From positions 1 to 16,270 of the forward strand of contig JAAYMP010000094.1 of assembly GCA_012521315.1 (NCBI GenBank): a DNA stretch of 16,270 nt, given 5' to 3'. Under the pieces are notes generated by a model. It searched no databases. It worked only from the letters and a program-made list of their open reading frames with translations, and had not been told where the DNA came from. Origin of the DNA: Bacillota bacterium. Its GTDB lineage: Bacteria > Bacillota > UBA4882 > UBA10575. Shown here piece after piece: positions 1 to 6,398 of the stretch; positions within the stretch are counted from its first letter, which is position 1; every line of letters begins with the position of its first letter. The position numbers and the translations under genes are program-made.

Positions 1-2
1 GC

Positions 3-1370
3 CGGGACCACCTGGCCTATCTTGCCGTTTTCCCGCCGCTGTTGACCCCGGAAGAACGGAAAGCGCTGGCGCCCATCCTGGCCGCCCACCACATTAAAAT
101 GGACACCGGTTCGCCGGTGGTTATGGCCAATCCCGACGCGGAACTCCTCCGCTATGTTGCCGAACAGCCCATGGCGGGGGGGACCCTTTGTTCGGTTCCC
201 TTACGGTACGGGCTTCAGCCAATAGCCCACCACTTATTGGGGTATGTGCACCCGACCACCGGGCGGGGGATTGCCGGGCTCGAAGCGGTCTATGATGAGC
301 TTTTGGCCAGCGACCGCCTGGTCAAACTGGTCTTGATGACCGACGCCAACCGGCGCCCCATTCCCGGTCTGGGCTGGCGTTATCAGGAGGAGGCCAAAAG
401 ACAACCGGCCGGAAATTTGGTGTTGACCCTTGATTGCGAACTCCAAAGCAAGGTGGAAGCCCTGCTGGAGGAGGCCGGGGTTGCCAAGGGCGCGGTGGTC
501 CTTTTAGAGGTGGGGACGGGGAAGGTCCGCGCTTTGGCCAGCCGGCCGGTGTTTAATCCCTACTGCCCGCAACTCAGCCTGAACGACCCGGACCGTGCGC
601 TCCTGAACCGGGCTTTGGCGGCTTACCCGCCGGGCGGGGTGTGGCGATTAATGATGGCCGCGGCCGCTCTGGAACAGGGTTTGGCCCGTCCCGACCAGGT
701 CTTCCTGACCGCGACGGAAGCCGGTACCGGTTTAACCACGTTGACACAGGCTTTCGCCTACGACCGGCAGGCGGTTTTCCAGGAAGTAGCGGCCATCCTT
801 GAAAGCAAAGCGGTTTTGGCGTTGGCGAAGGCCTTTGGGTTAGGGACGGCCGCCCTTCGTCTCCCGGGGGAAGAGGCCGGGTTTTTGTCACTGGAGACGG
901 CCGGTACGGCGGCGGCGGGCCCAGGGGAAAGGATTACCGTCACTCCGCTGCAGATGGCTGCGGTCTTGCAGGTGGTTGCCGGAAACGGCACCTATTACCC
1001 GCCGACGGTGGTGGAAGGCTGGCAGGCGGAGGATGGGCGACGGTCACCGTTCCCGGCGGAGGGGGGACCCGGTTGTCCGGTCCTTACGGCCGCGACCGTA
1101 ACCGCGCTCCGGAAGATGATGGAAGCCACGGTGCTTTACGGGACGGGACAAAAGGCCCAAATCCGGCAGGAGGCGGCGGGGATCGACGGGACGGTCTTGG
1201 CCGGGCGCCGCGGGGAGCAGCCCATCTTGTACAGTTGGTTTGCCGGTTACGCGCCCGCCCATGCCCCGCGCCTGGTGGGCGTGGTCCTGCTTGAGGATGA
1301 GCCCGGCGGGGCGGAGCGGGCGGCGGCTTTGTTTGCCGCGTTGATGGAGAGTTGTTTGCCATTGCTTTAA
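3..1370 (+). CDS. Penicillin-binding-protein-like transpeptidase, 5' partial, active-site motifs lost
   Basis: The reading frame is open from the left edge, so the true start lies outside the window. About 455 residues are visible. A piece of the class B PBP dimerisation domain is present (GRGIAGLEAVYDELL near residue 75, counting the TTG at 42 as 1). It is followed by a transpeptidase fold with the family stretch GAVVLLEVGTGKVRALASRPVFNP (150-173) and the late stretch YGTGQKA. The catalytic motifs are replaced. PPG-STFK reads PPG-GVWR (residues 199-202, bases 636-647), so nucleophile Ser and general-base Lys are gone. The SxN position appears to read DRQ (241-243), and KTG reads IDG (381-383). 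The frame is intact to its stop, so this looks like a maintained pseudoenzyme rather than decay. A role as a scaffold or regulator of wall synthesis, perhaps in sporulation given sigK next door, is inference. Its own promoter is outside the window. Confidence 0.85.
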   Translation, partial: RDHLAYLAVFPPLLTPEERKALAPILAAHHIKMDTGSPVVMANPDAELLRYVAEQPMAGGTLCSVPLRYGLQPIAHHLLGYVHPTTGRGIAGLEAVYDELLASDRLVKLVLMTDANRRPIPGLGWRYQEEAKRQPAGNLVLTLDCELQSKVEALLEEAGVAKGAVVLLEVGTGKVRALASRPVFNPYCPQLSLNDPDRALLNRALAAYPPGGVWRLMMAAAALEQGLARPDQVFLTATEAGTGLTTLTQAFAYDRQAVFQEVAAILESKAVLALAKAFGLGTAALRLPGEEAGFLSLETAGTAAAGPGERITVTPLQMAAVLQVVAGNGTYYPPTVVEGWQAEDGRRSPFPAEGGPGCPVLTAATVTALRKMMEATVLYGTGQKAQIRQEAAGIDGTVLAGRRGEQPILYSWFAGYAPAHAPRLVGVVLLEDEPGGAERAAALFAALMESCLPLL

Positions 1371-1382
1371 CCAAAATTTTGG
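1371..1382. repeat. 12-bp perfect palindrome directly after the PBP stop codon
   Basis: CCAAAATTTTGG starts at the first base after the TAA of the PBP-like gene and lies about 80 bases upstream of sigK. It has no T-run, so it is not an intrinsic terminator. It could be a protein-binding site, but nothing in the sequence shows that. Confidence 0.35.
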
Positions 1383-1463
1383 CCGGTCCGGACTGGCACA
1401 GGACAAAAGCCCTCTACATATTTATAAACACACCGCAGTTTACGCAAACGAGGGGGCAGTCCG

Positions 1464-2180
1464 ATGATCCTTTCTTGGATCGGGATGATACTCAACCTGG
1501 TTTACCGGCAATTTGCCTGGCTTTTATCGTATATTACCAATAACAATGTTTTTCCCATGCCGTTGTCGGAAGGGGAAGAACAGGATCTGATCCGGCGGAT
1601 GGAAACGGGCGATCTGGAAGCGAAGAATACTTTGATCGAGCGGAATCTCCGTTTGGTGGCCCATATCGTTAAGAAGTTTGACAACACCGGCGAAGATAAC
1701 GACGATCTAATCTCCATCGGGACGATCGGCCTGATCAAGGGGATTAATACTTATAAAAGAAAGTACAATACGCGCCTGGCGACTTATGCCGCCCGTTGTA
1801 TTGAAAATGAGATTCTGATGCACTTGCGTTCGACCAAAAAGATGAAGAACAATATTTTTTTACAAGACCCGATCGGGGCCGACAAAGAAGGAAACGAGCT
1901 GACCTTGCTGGATATTTTGGATACGGGAACCGATTTAGTCCCGGAACTTGTCGAGAACAAAATGGAGGAAGAAACCCTCCGTGAGAAACTGGGTGTTTTA
2001 AGTAAAAGAGAGCAAAAAGTGATCGAATTGCGTTACGGGATGCGGGACGGGTTAAGTAAAACCCAACGGGAGATCGCCAAAGTTTTGGGGATCTCCCGTT
2101 CCTATGTCTCGCGGATCGAAAAAAAAGCCCTCAAGAAGCTCTTTAAGTATTTTTCCGGTGAGGATCAGGAAAACAAATAA
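1464..2180 (+). CDS. sigK: RNA polymerase sporulation sigma factor SigK (pro-sigma-K)
   Basis: This 238-residue sigma-70-family protein directs late mother-cell transcription in sporulation. Region 2 is clear (NLRLVAHIVKKFDNTGEDNDDLISIGTIGLIKGI, then LATYAARCIENEILMHLR), as is region 4 (TQREIAKVLGISRSYVSRIEKKALKK). These match sigma-K more closely than sigma-E, for instance NNxFPxPLS after the N-terminal segment and LQDPIGADKEGNE. The first ~27 residues are hydrophobic (MILSWIGMILNLVYRQFAWLL), as expected for a pro-sequence removed by the intramembrane protease SpoIVFB in the Bacillus model. ATG 1464 follows a purine-rich GAGGGGG at 1450-1456. The gene is continuous, with no skin-type element splitting it. 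No convincing sigma-E or sigma-K promoter was found in 1371-1463, only an AT-rich CATATTTATA around 1417-1426. Confidence 0.95.
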   Translation: MILSWIGMILNLVYRQFAWLLSYITNNNVFPMPLSEGEEQDLIRRMETGDLEAKNTLIERNLRLVAHIVKKFDNTGEDNDDLISIGTIGLIKGINTYKRKYNTRLATYAARCIENEILMHLRSTKKMKNNIFLQDPIGADKEGNELTLLDILDTGTDLVPELVENKMEEETLREKLGVLSKREQKVIELRYGMRDGLSKTQREIAKVLGISRSYVSRIEKKALKKLFKYFSGEDQENK

Positions 2181-2206
2181 AACTCGCCGCAAGAATCTTC
2201 TCCCTT

Positions 2207-2232
2207 CTCCCTCAATATCTATATTGGGGGGG
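2207..2232 (+). promoter_or_regulatory. Hairpin covering the ribosome-binding site of the ymxH-like gene
   Basis: Bases 2207-2218 (CTCCCTCAATAT) can pair with 2221-2232 (ATATTGGGGGGG). That is about 11-12 pairs including two G-U wobbles, around a very tight loop centred on CT. The 3' arm is the seven-G run that serves as the only ribosome-binding site for the ATG/GTG/ATG cluster at 2233-2241. There is no T-run after it, so it is not a terminator. A folded structure would hide the ribosome-binding site. A translational control role is inference. Confidence 0.5.
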
Positions 2233-2238
2233 ATGGTG

Positions 2239-2490
2239 ATGCGCTGGTCCGAGCTGGCCCGGAAAGAGCTGGTCAATATCACCGACGGGAGCAAAAAGGG
2301 GCCTTTCCCCAAACTTGATTTAGTGATTGACCCAAGAGCAGGGCAGGTGGTTGGCCTGTTCCTCCCGGCCCGTGGATATATTTCCCGTCCGGGGCAGGAG
2401 ATCCCGTGGACGGCGGTGAAAAAAATTAGTGCCGATCTTATCCTGTTTGCGGAAGAGTCTGTCCTGGGAAAGCAAAAGCCCGTTTTTTGA
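2239..2490 (+). CDS. ymxH: YlmC/YmxH family PRC-barrel sporulation protein
   Basis: This small protein (83 residues from ATG 2239) begins MRWSELARKELVNITDGSK and continues LDLVIDPRAGQVVGLFLP...EIPWTAVKKISADLILF. That is the PRC-barrel pattern of the YlmC/YmxH family (xELxxKEIVNIxDG...DLxIDxxxGxI...IPWxxVKKIGxDxI). Three candidate starts lie in frame at 2233, 2236 and 2239. The run GGGGGGG at 2226-2232 gives a normal spacing only to 2239, which is why that start is chosen. In Bacillus, ymxH sits directly upstream of the dipicolinate synthase genes, and here only dapB comes between. The molecular function of the family is not established. The ribosome-binding site lies in a hairpin (separate entry). 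Family assignment is good, the exact start less so. Confidence 0.8.
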   Translation: MRWSELARKELVNITDGSKKGPFPKLDLVIDPRAGQVVGLFLPARGYISRPGQEIPWTAVKKISADLILFAEESVLGKQKPVF

Positions 2491-2569
2491 CTCTTCTGCG
2501 GCGAACGGATGGAGCCGCCGGGGGGATAATAGTAACGGCAGCAGTAACCAGTGCGGAGGTGGCGTCAAA

Positions 2570-3370
2570 ATGGACAAAATAGGGGTTTTGGTCGCCGGCG
2601 CCTGTGGACGAATGGGCCGGGAAGTGGTCAAAGCCGTCGTCGCCCAGGATGATTTAGAGTTGGTCGGGGCCGTTGATCAGGTGGGAGCGGGAGAAGACAT
2701 TGGTCAAGTCTGTGGCCTTGGTGAACTTGGTATCGCCGTCGTAACCGACCTGGCGGCTGCCCTACGAGTGTCGGCGGCGGACGTGATGGTCGATTTTACG
2801 ACGCCATTGACGGTGATGGATAATATCAAAGCGGCGCTGGCCGCTGGGGTCGCCGCGGTGGTGGGGACCACCGGTTTGACCGCCGAAAACCTGGAGGAGA
2901 TTGAGGGTTTGGCGGTACGGGCGGGCAAGGGCGTGATCGCGGCGCCCAACTTTGCCCTGGGCGCCGTTTTGATGATGCGTTTTGCCCAGCAAGCCGCCAG
3001 ATATTTTCCGGATGTCGAGATCATCGAATTGCACCACGACCGGAAGATCGACGCCCCGTCGGGAACGGCGCTGAAGACGGCGGAGCTAATTGCCGCCGGA
3101 CGGACGGGCGAGCCGGGGAGCAAACCGGCGCCCTTGGAGAAGATCAATAGTGTCCGGGGCGGGGATTACCTGGGCACAAGAATCCATAGCCTGCGCTTGC
3201 CCGGACTTGTCGCCCACCAGGAAGTAATCTTTGGCGGCCAGGGACAAACCTTAACGATCCGCCATGACTCGCTGGACCGCTCTTCCTTTATGCCCGGTGT
3301 GATCCTGGCGGTGCGGAAAGCGCCGTCGGTAAAGGGGTTAATCTACGGACTGGACGCCTTGGTTGATTAA
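2570..3370 (+). CDS. dapB: 4-hydroxy-tetrahydrodipicolinate reductase DapB
   Basis: DapB reduces the DapA product to tetrahydrodipicolinate with NAD(P)H in the diaminopimelate/lysine pathway, in the cytoplasm. The 266-residue protein has the usual family length. The nucleotide-binding loop GACGRMG is at residues 10-16, DFTTP at 75-79, GTTG at 99-102 and APNF at 125-128. The family signature ELHHDRKIDAPSGTA is at 153-167, with the catalytic His155 and Lys159. ATG 2570 follows GGAGGTGG at 2555-2562 with ideal spacing. The frame stays open further upstream but overlaps the ymxH-like gene and has no better ribosome-binding site. Its position between ymxH and dpaA puts the enzyme that drains the dipicolinate precursor next to the enzyme that oxidises it. 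Confidence 0.97.
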   Translation: MDKIGVLVAGACGRMGREVVKAVVAQDDLELVGAVDQVGAGEDIGQVCGLGELGIAVVTDLAAALRVSAADVMVDFTTPLTVMDNIKAALAAGVAAVVGTTGLTAENLEEIEGLAVRAGKGVIAAPNFALGAVLMMRFAQQAARYFPDVEIIELHHDRKIDAPSGTALKTAELIAAGRTGEPGSKPAPLEKINSVRGGDYLGTRIHSLRLPGLVAHQEVIFGGQGQTLTIRHDSLDRSSFMPGVILAVRKAPSVKGLIYGLDALVD

Positions 3371-3393
3371 GACCATCATTAACCGGCATTTTG

Positions 3394-3423
3394 ACACCTC
3401 TCTTTTCCGCAAAGAATATATTA
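3394..3423 (+). promoter_or_regulatory. Candidate sigma-K-type promoter for dpaA-dpaB
   Basis: In the 147-base gap before dpaA, CACC (AC at 3396-3397) is followed after 17 bases by AATATATTA (3415-3423). The sigma-K consensus is AC, 16-17 bases, CATANNNTA. Only the first base of the -10 element differs. In Bacillus the dipicolinate synthase operon is sigma-K dependent. A TTGACA overlaps at 3391-3396 but has no good sigma-A -10 at the right spacing. Confidence 0.4.
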
Positions 3424-3517
3424 CTATTGACCGGCGTATGTTTCGTCAGTTTATCACTCCGGTTAAAGAGGGATAAACTGTTCTGCCTGGTAATATAGGG
3501 AAAGGGAGGATCTTTTA

Positions 3518-4423
3518 TTGGCCAAATTTGCTCTGGAAAGCGGCGTAGCAATGTTGGGTGGCGACCAACGGCAAGTCCTCGTGGCCGAAGCCATGCTCGC
3601 GATGGCACCCTGGGTGAAAACGCTGGGGCTTGCCGGTTTGCCCGCCATACCCCGCTTGTTACCGGCAGCAGATCTAAAAGAAGCACTAACCGGTGCACAG
3701 GTTATCATCCTCCCGATTAGTGGAGTTGATGCTCGAGGATTGGTCAAGACCTCTGATCCCACGGTCGAAATCAAGATTGATCCGGAGTTTTTCACCTTGG
3801 TGGAAAGCAACGCCTTACTCGTCACCGGAATGTTCCCGGCCCATTTGCAACAACTGGCTGCCGAAAAAGGGATCCGGGTCTGCGCATACGGCGATCACGA
3901 CGCGATCGCTATCCCCAACGCCATTCCCACCGCCGAGGGTGCGATCCAGTTGATGATGGAAAAAACACCGTATACGGTGTACGGCGCGGCCTGCCTGGTT
4001 TTGGGGTTTGGGCGGGTGGCGCGGGCTTTGACCTCCCGGTTACAGGCTTTGGGGGCCAAGGTTACGGTGGCCGCCCGTAATCCGCAGCAACTGGCGGAGG
4101 CGGCCGCTTTGGGTTATGAGCCTTTACCCCTTGCCCACTTGGACCGGGCGGTGACCCAAGCCGGGGTGGTGTTCAATACGATTCCGGCTTTGGTCCTCAC
4201 CGCTCCCCTGCTGGCCCAAATGGCGCCGGAGACCCTCATAATTGACCTGGCTTCCGCACCGGGCGGTGTTGATTTTGAAGCGGCTAAACGCTATCAACTT
4301 ACGGCCATTCTGGCCTTGGGGCTTCCCGGAAAGGTCGCGCCGCGGACCGCCGGCCAAATCCTCGCCACTAGCCTTCCAGGCTTGATCAAACAGGAACTGA
4401 GCCGACTGCATGAGGAAAAGTGA
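3518..4423 (+). CDS. dpaA: Dipicolinate synthase subunit A (SpoVFA)
   Basis: DpaA with DpaB oxidises the dihydrodipicolinate-pathway intermediate to dipicolinic acid, the calcium-chelating solute of the spore core. It acts in the mother cell. The 301-residue protein shows the family features in order: an N-terminal GGDQRQ (14-19), ILPISG (64-69), NAIPTAEGAI (134-143), the Rossmann loop GFGRVA (163-168), FNTIPALVL (219-227), IDLASAPGG (242-250) and LGLPGKVAPRTAGQI (267-281). Length matches the Bacillus protein. The start is TTG 3518, supported by AAGGGAGGA at 3502-3510, seven bases upstream. The gene is 25 bases from dpaB and likely co-transcribed with it. A sigma-K-like promoter lies upstream. 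Confidence 0.96.
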   Translation: MAKFALESGVAMLGGDQRQVLVAEAMLAMAPWVKTLGLAGLPAIPRLLPAADLKEALTGAQVIILPISGVDARGLVKTSDPTVEIKIDPEFFTLVESNALLVTGMFPAHLQQLAAEKGIRVCAYGDHDAIAIPNAIPTAEGAIQLMMEKTPYTVYGAACLVLGFGRVARALTSRLQALGAKVTVAARNPQQLAEAAALGYEPLPLAHLDRAVTQAGVVFNTIPALVLTAPLLAQMAPETLIIDLASAPGGVDFEAAKRYQLTAILALGLPGKVAPRTAGQILATSLPGLIKQELSRLHEEK

Positions 4424-4448
4424 GCAAGACTAGCTTGGAGGGGTGAAA

Positions 4449-5027
4449 ATGCAATTAGCAGGTGTGCGGATTGGCTTTGGGCTTACCGCTTCTTACTGCA
4501 CGATTCCGGACGTCATTCCCGCGCTCAAGCAATTACGTACGGCGGGGGCGGAACTGTTCCCCATTATCTCCCCGTATGTCATCAAGACCGATACCCGGTT
4601 TGGGAAGGGGGAGGATCTCCATCGAATGCTGGTCGAGATCACCGGGCGCGAGCCGTGGCAGAGTTTGGTTGAGGTCGAACCGATTGGGCCCCAAAGACTG
4701 TTTGATCTTATGGTGGTGGCCCCTTGTACCGGAACGACCCTCAGTAATTTGGCGCAGGGGGTTTCCAACACCCCGGTGACCTTGGCTTGTAAAGCCCAGT
4801 TGCGAAATGAACGCCCGGTGGTGGTGGCGGTCTCCACCAATGACGGCTTGGGCACGAACCTGGTCAACCTTGGCCTGCTGTTGAACCGGAAATTTATTTA
4901 CTTTGTCCCCTTTGGGCAAGATGATCCGGAACGGAAACCCAATTCGTTAGTGGCCAAGATGGAACTTTTGTTGCCGACGGTGGCGCACGCCCTGGCGGGG
5001 AAACAGCTTCAGCCGTTGCTCCAATAA
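4449..5027 (+). CDS. dpaB: Dipicolinate synthase subunit B (SpoVFB), flavoprotein family
   Basis: This is the flavoprotein-fold partner of DpaA in dipicolinate synthesis, 192 residues. It opens with GVRIGFGLTASYCTI (5-19), the flavin-binding pattern of the family. It then shows SPYVIKTDTRFGK (41-53), the phosphate/flavin loop APCTGTTLSNLA (91-102), PVVVAVSTNDGLG (123-135) and NRKFIYFVPFGQDDP..KPNSL (146-166). All are diagnostic for SpoVFB. ATG 4449 is favoured because GGAGGGG at 4437-4443 then has a usable spacing. The GTG at 4443 overlaps that ribosome-binding site. It directly follows dpaA, and the two products act as one enzyme in Bacillus. Confidence 0.96.
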   Translation: MQLAGVRIGFGLTASYCTIPDVIPALKQLRTAGAELFPIISPYVIKTDTRFGKGEDLHRMLVEITGREPWQSLVEVEPIGPQRLFDLMVVAPCTGTTLSNLAQGVSNTPVTLACKAQLRNERPVVVAVSTNDGLGTNLVNLGLLLNRKFIYFVPFGQDDPERKPNSLVAKMELLLPTVAHALAGKQLQPLLQ

Positions 5028-5050
5028 AGGCGGCGAAAAGAAAAATTAAG

Positions 5051-5079
5051 TTGAAATCTCTTGTGAAAACTGGTAAAAC
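5051..5079 (+). promoter_or_regulatory. Candidate sigma-A promoter for dapG-dapA
   Basis: TTGAAA (5051-5056), a 17-base spacer and TAAAAC (5074-5079), with an extended -10 TG at 5071-5072, sit in the 81-base gap between dpaB and dapG. This would let the two lysine/diaminopimelate genes be transcribed in growing cells independently of the sporulation genes upstream. No lysine riboswitch could fit in this short leader. Confidence 0.5.
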
Positions 5080-5108
5080 TTAAATAAGTAGCAAAGGAGT
5101 GAGCACCC

Positions 5109-6398
5109 ATACGCATCCTGATCCAAAAGTTTGGCGGTACTTCTCTAGCCACGGCGGATCTCCGGGCGCAAGCGGTTGCCCGGATCAAAGAAGCGCTTGG
5201 TCACGGTTACCATCCAGTGGTTGTCGTCTCTGCAATGGGGAGGTACGGTGCGCCCTATGCCACCGATACGTTGCTGGCGTTGGCCCGCGAGATTAATACC
5301 GAGATTAACCCCAGAGAACAAGATCTGTTGCTCTCCTGCGGTGAACTCATCTCCACGGTAATCATGGTTCAGACCTTAAAGCTACACGGTGTGGAAGCAC
5401 GGGCTTTTGCCGGGGGAATGGCCGGCCTTATTACCGACAGTAATTTCGGGGATGCTCACATTATTGAGGTTAAACCGGAAAAGATCATCAGTTGTTTGCA
5501 GCAGAAACAAGTTGCGGTGGTCGCCGGTTTCCAGGGACAGACCCAAGAGGGTGAAGTGACCACCCTTGGACGCGGCGGGAGTGATACGACCGCCGCTGCT
5601 TTAGGAGTGGCTTTGGCGGCCGAAGTCGTTGAGATCTACACCGATGTGGACGGGGTGATGACGACCGACCCCAATCTGGTGCCGGAAGCGAAGTTGCTGA
5701 AGGTCATGACCTATGAGGAATTATGCGAAATGGCTCATATGGGGGCGAAAGTAATCCATCCTCGGGCGGTGGAGATTGCGATGCGCGGGCGGGTCCCCCT
5801 TAAGATTAGGGCGATCCATTCCGACCAGGAAGGAACCTTGATCACCGATACCTATTCGACCAGGCCGGGTTTGGAGCTTAAATCCGACCGCATGGTGACC
5901 GGCTTGGCCCATATCCCGGATTTGGCCCAGTTTGACCTGGCCTGCCCGGAAGATGTGAATGCCAGTGGCAAAGCGTTGGAGGTCTTCACCCGTTTGGCGG
6001 AGGCCGGGATTAGTATTGATATGATTCAGGTCACCCCGGAGCAGATCATCTTTACGGTGCCGGAAAGTCTGTATGACCGGACCTTTTCCGTTTTGGAGCA
6101 GACCGGTTTACCGTTTAAAGCGGCGAAGGGCTTTGCCAAAGTGGCTATTGTGGGCGCGGGAATCCGGGGGGTGCCCGGGGTGATGGCCCGGGTGGTTGAA
6201 GGTTTATATAAGGCAGGGGTTCCGCTGTTCCAGACGGCCGATTCCCATACCAACATTGCCTGTCTGGTCAAGAAGGAAGACATGATCAAGGCGCTCCGCG
6301 CCTTTCATGAGGAGTTTGGTTTAGATGATTTAAAGGAGGGATTGGCGGACCAAACATTTTTGGAAAACAAATTCCCTGAAGAAAGGGAGGTAAATTAA
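5109..6398 (+). CDS. dapG: Aspartate kinase DapG with an apparent AUA start codon
   Basis: Aspartokinase phosphorylates aspartate, the first step to lysine, diaminopimelate and dipicolinate. From base 5109 the frame reads RILIQKFGGTSLATAD, containing the essential KFGGTS nucleotide motif (residues 7-12). It continues TLGRGGSDTTA (152-162), YTDVDGVMTTDP (177-188) and two C-terminal ACT-type regulatory stretches (about 261-336 and 340-405). Total is 429 residues, slightly longer than Bacillus DapG. The codon where ATG is expected is ATA, preceded by AAAGGAGTGA (5093-5102) at ideal distance. An in-frame TGA lies at 5100, and the first conventional start (GTG 5217) would delete KFGGTS. So either AUA initiates, or the base is an error or mutation. 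Feedback inhibition by meso-diaminopimelate, as for Bacillus DapG, is a family inference. Confidence 0.93.
   Translation: MRILIQKFGGTSLATADLRAQAVARIKEALGHGYHPVVVVSAMGRYGAPYATDTLLALAREINTEINPREQDLLLSCGELISTVIMVQTLKLHGVEARAFAGGMAGLITDSNFGDAHIIEVKPEKIISCLQQKQVAVVAGFQGQTQEGEVTTLGRGGSDTTAAALGVALAAEVVEIYTDVDGVMTTDPNLVPEAKLLKVMTYEELCEMAHMGAKVIHPRAVEIAMRGRVPLKIRAIHSDQEGTLITDTYSTRPGLELKSDRMVTGLAHIPDLAQFDLACPEDVNASGKALEVFTRLAEAGISIDMIQVTPEQIIFTVPESLYDRTFSVLEQTGLPFKAAKGFAKVAIVGAGIRGVPGVMARVVEGLYKAGVPLFQTADSHTNIACLVKKEDMIKALRAFHEEFGLDDLKEGLADQTFLENKFPEEREVN

Noticed and set aside
574..1406. Several long minus-strand frames opposite the PBP-like gene
   Set aside because: They are shadows in GC-rich coding DNA: composition is Pro/Arg-rich, they lack ribosome-binding sites and match no family.
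1416..1443. AT-rich ACATATT / CATATTTATA upstream of sigK as a sigma-E or sigma-K promoter
   Set aside because: The partner element at the right spacing is poor in both readings, and the -10 reading is one base out of register for sigma-K.
5028..5108. Lysine riboswitch or attenuator before dapG
   Set aside because: The 81-base gap is too short for an L-box and shows no hairpin followed by a T-run.
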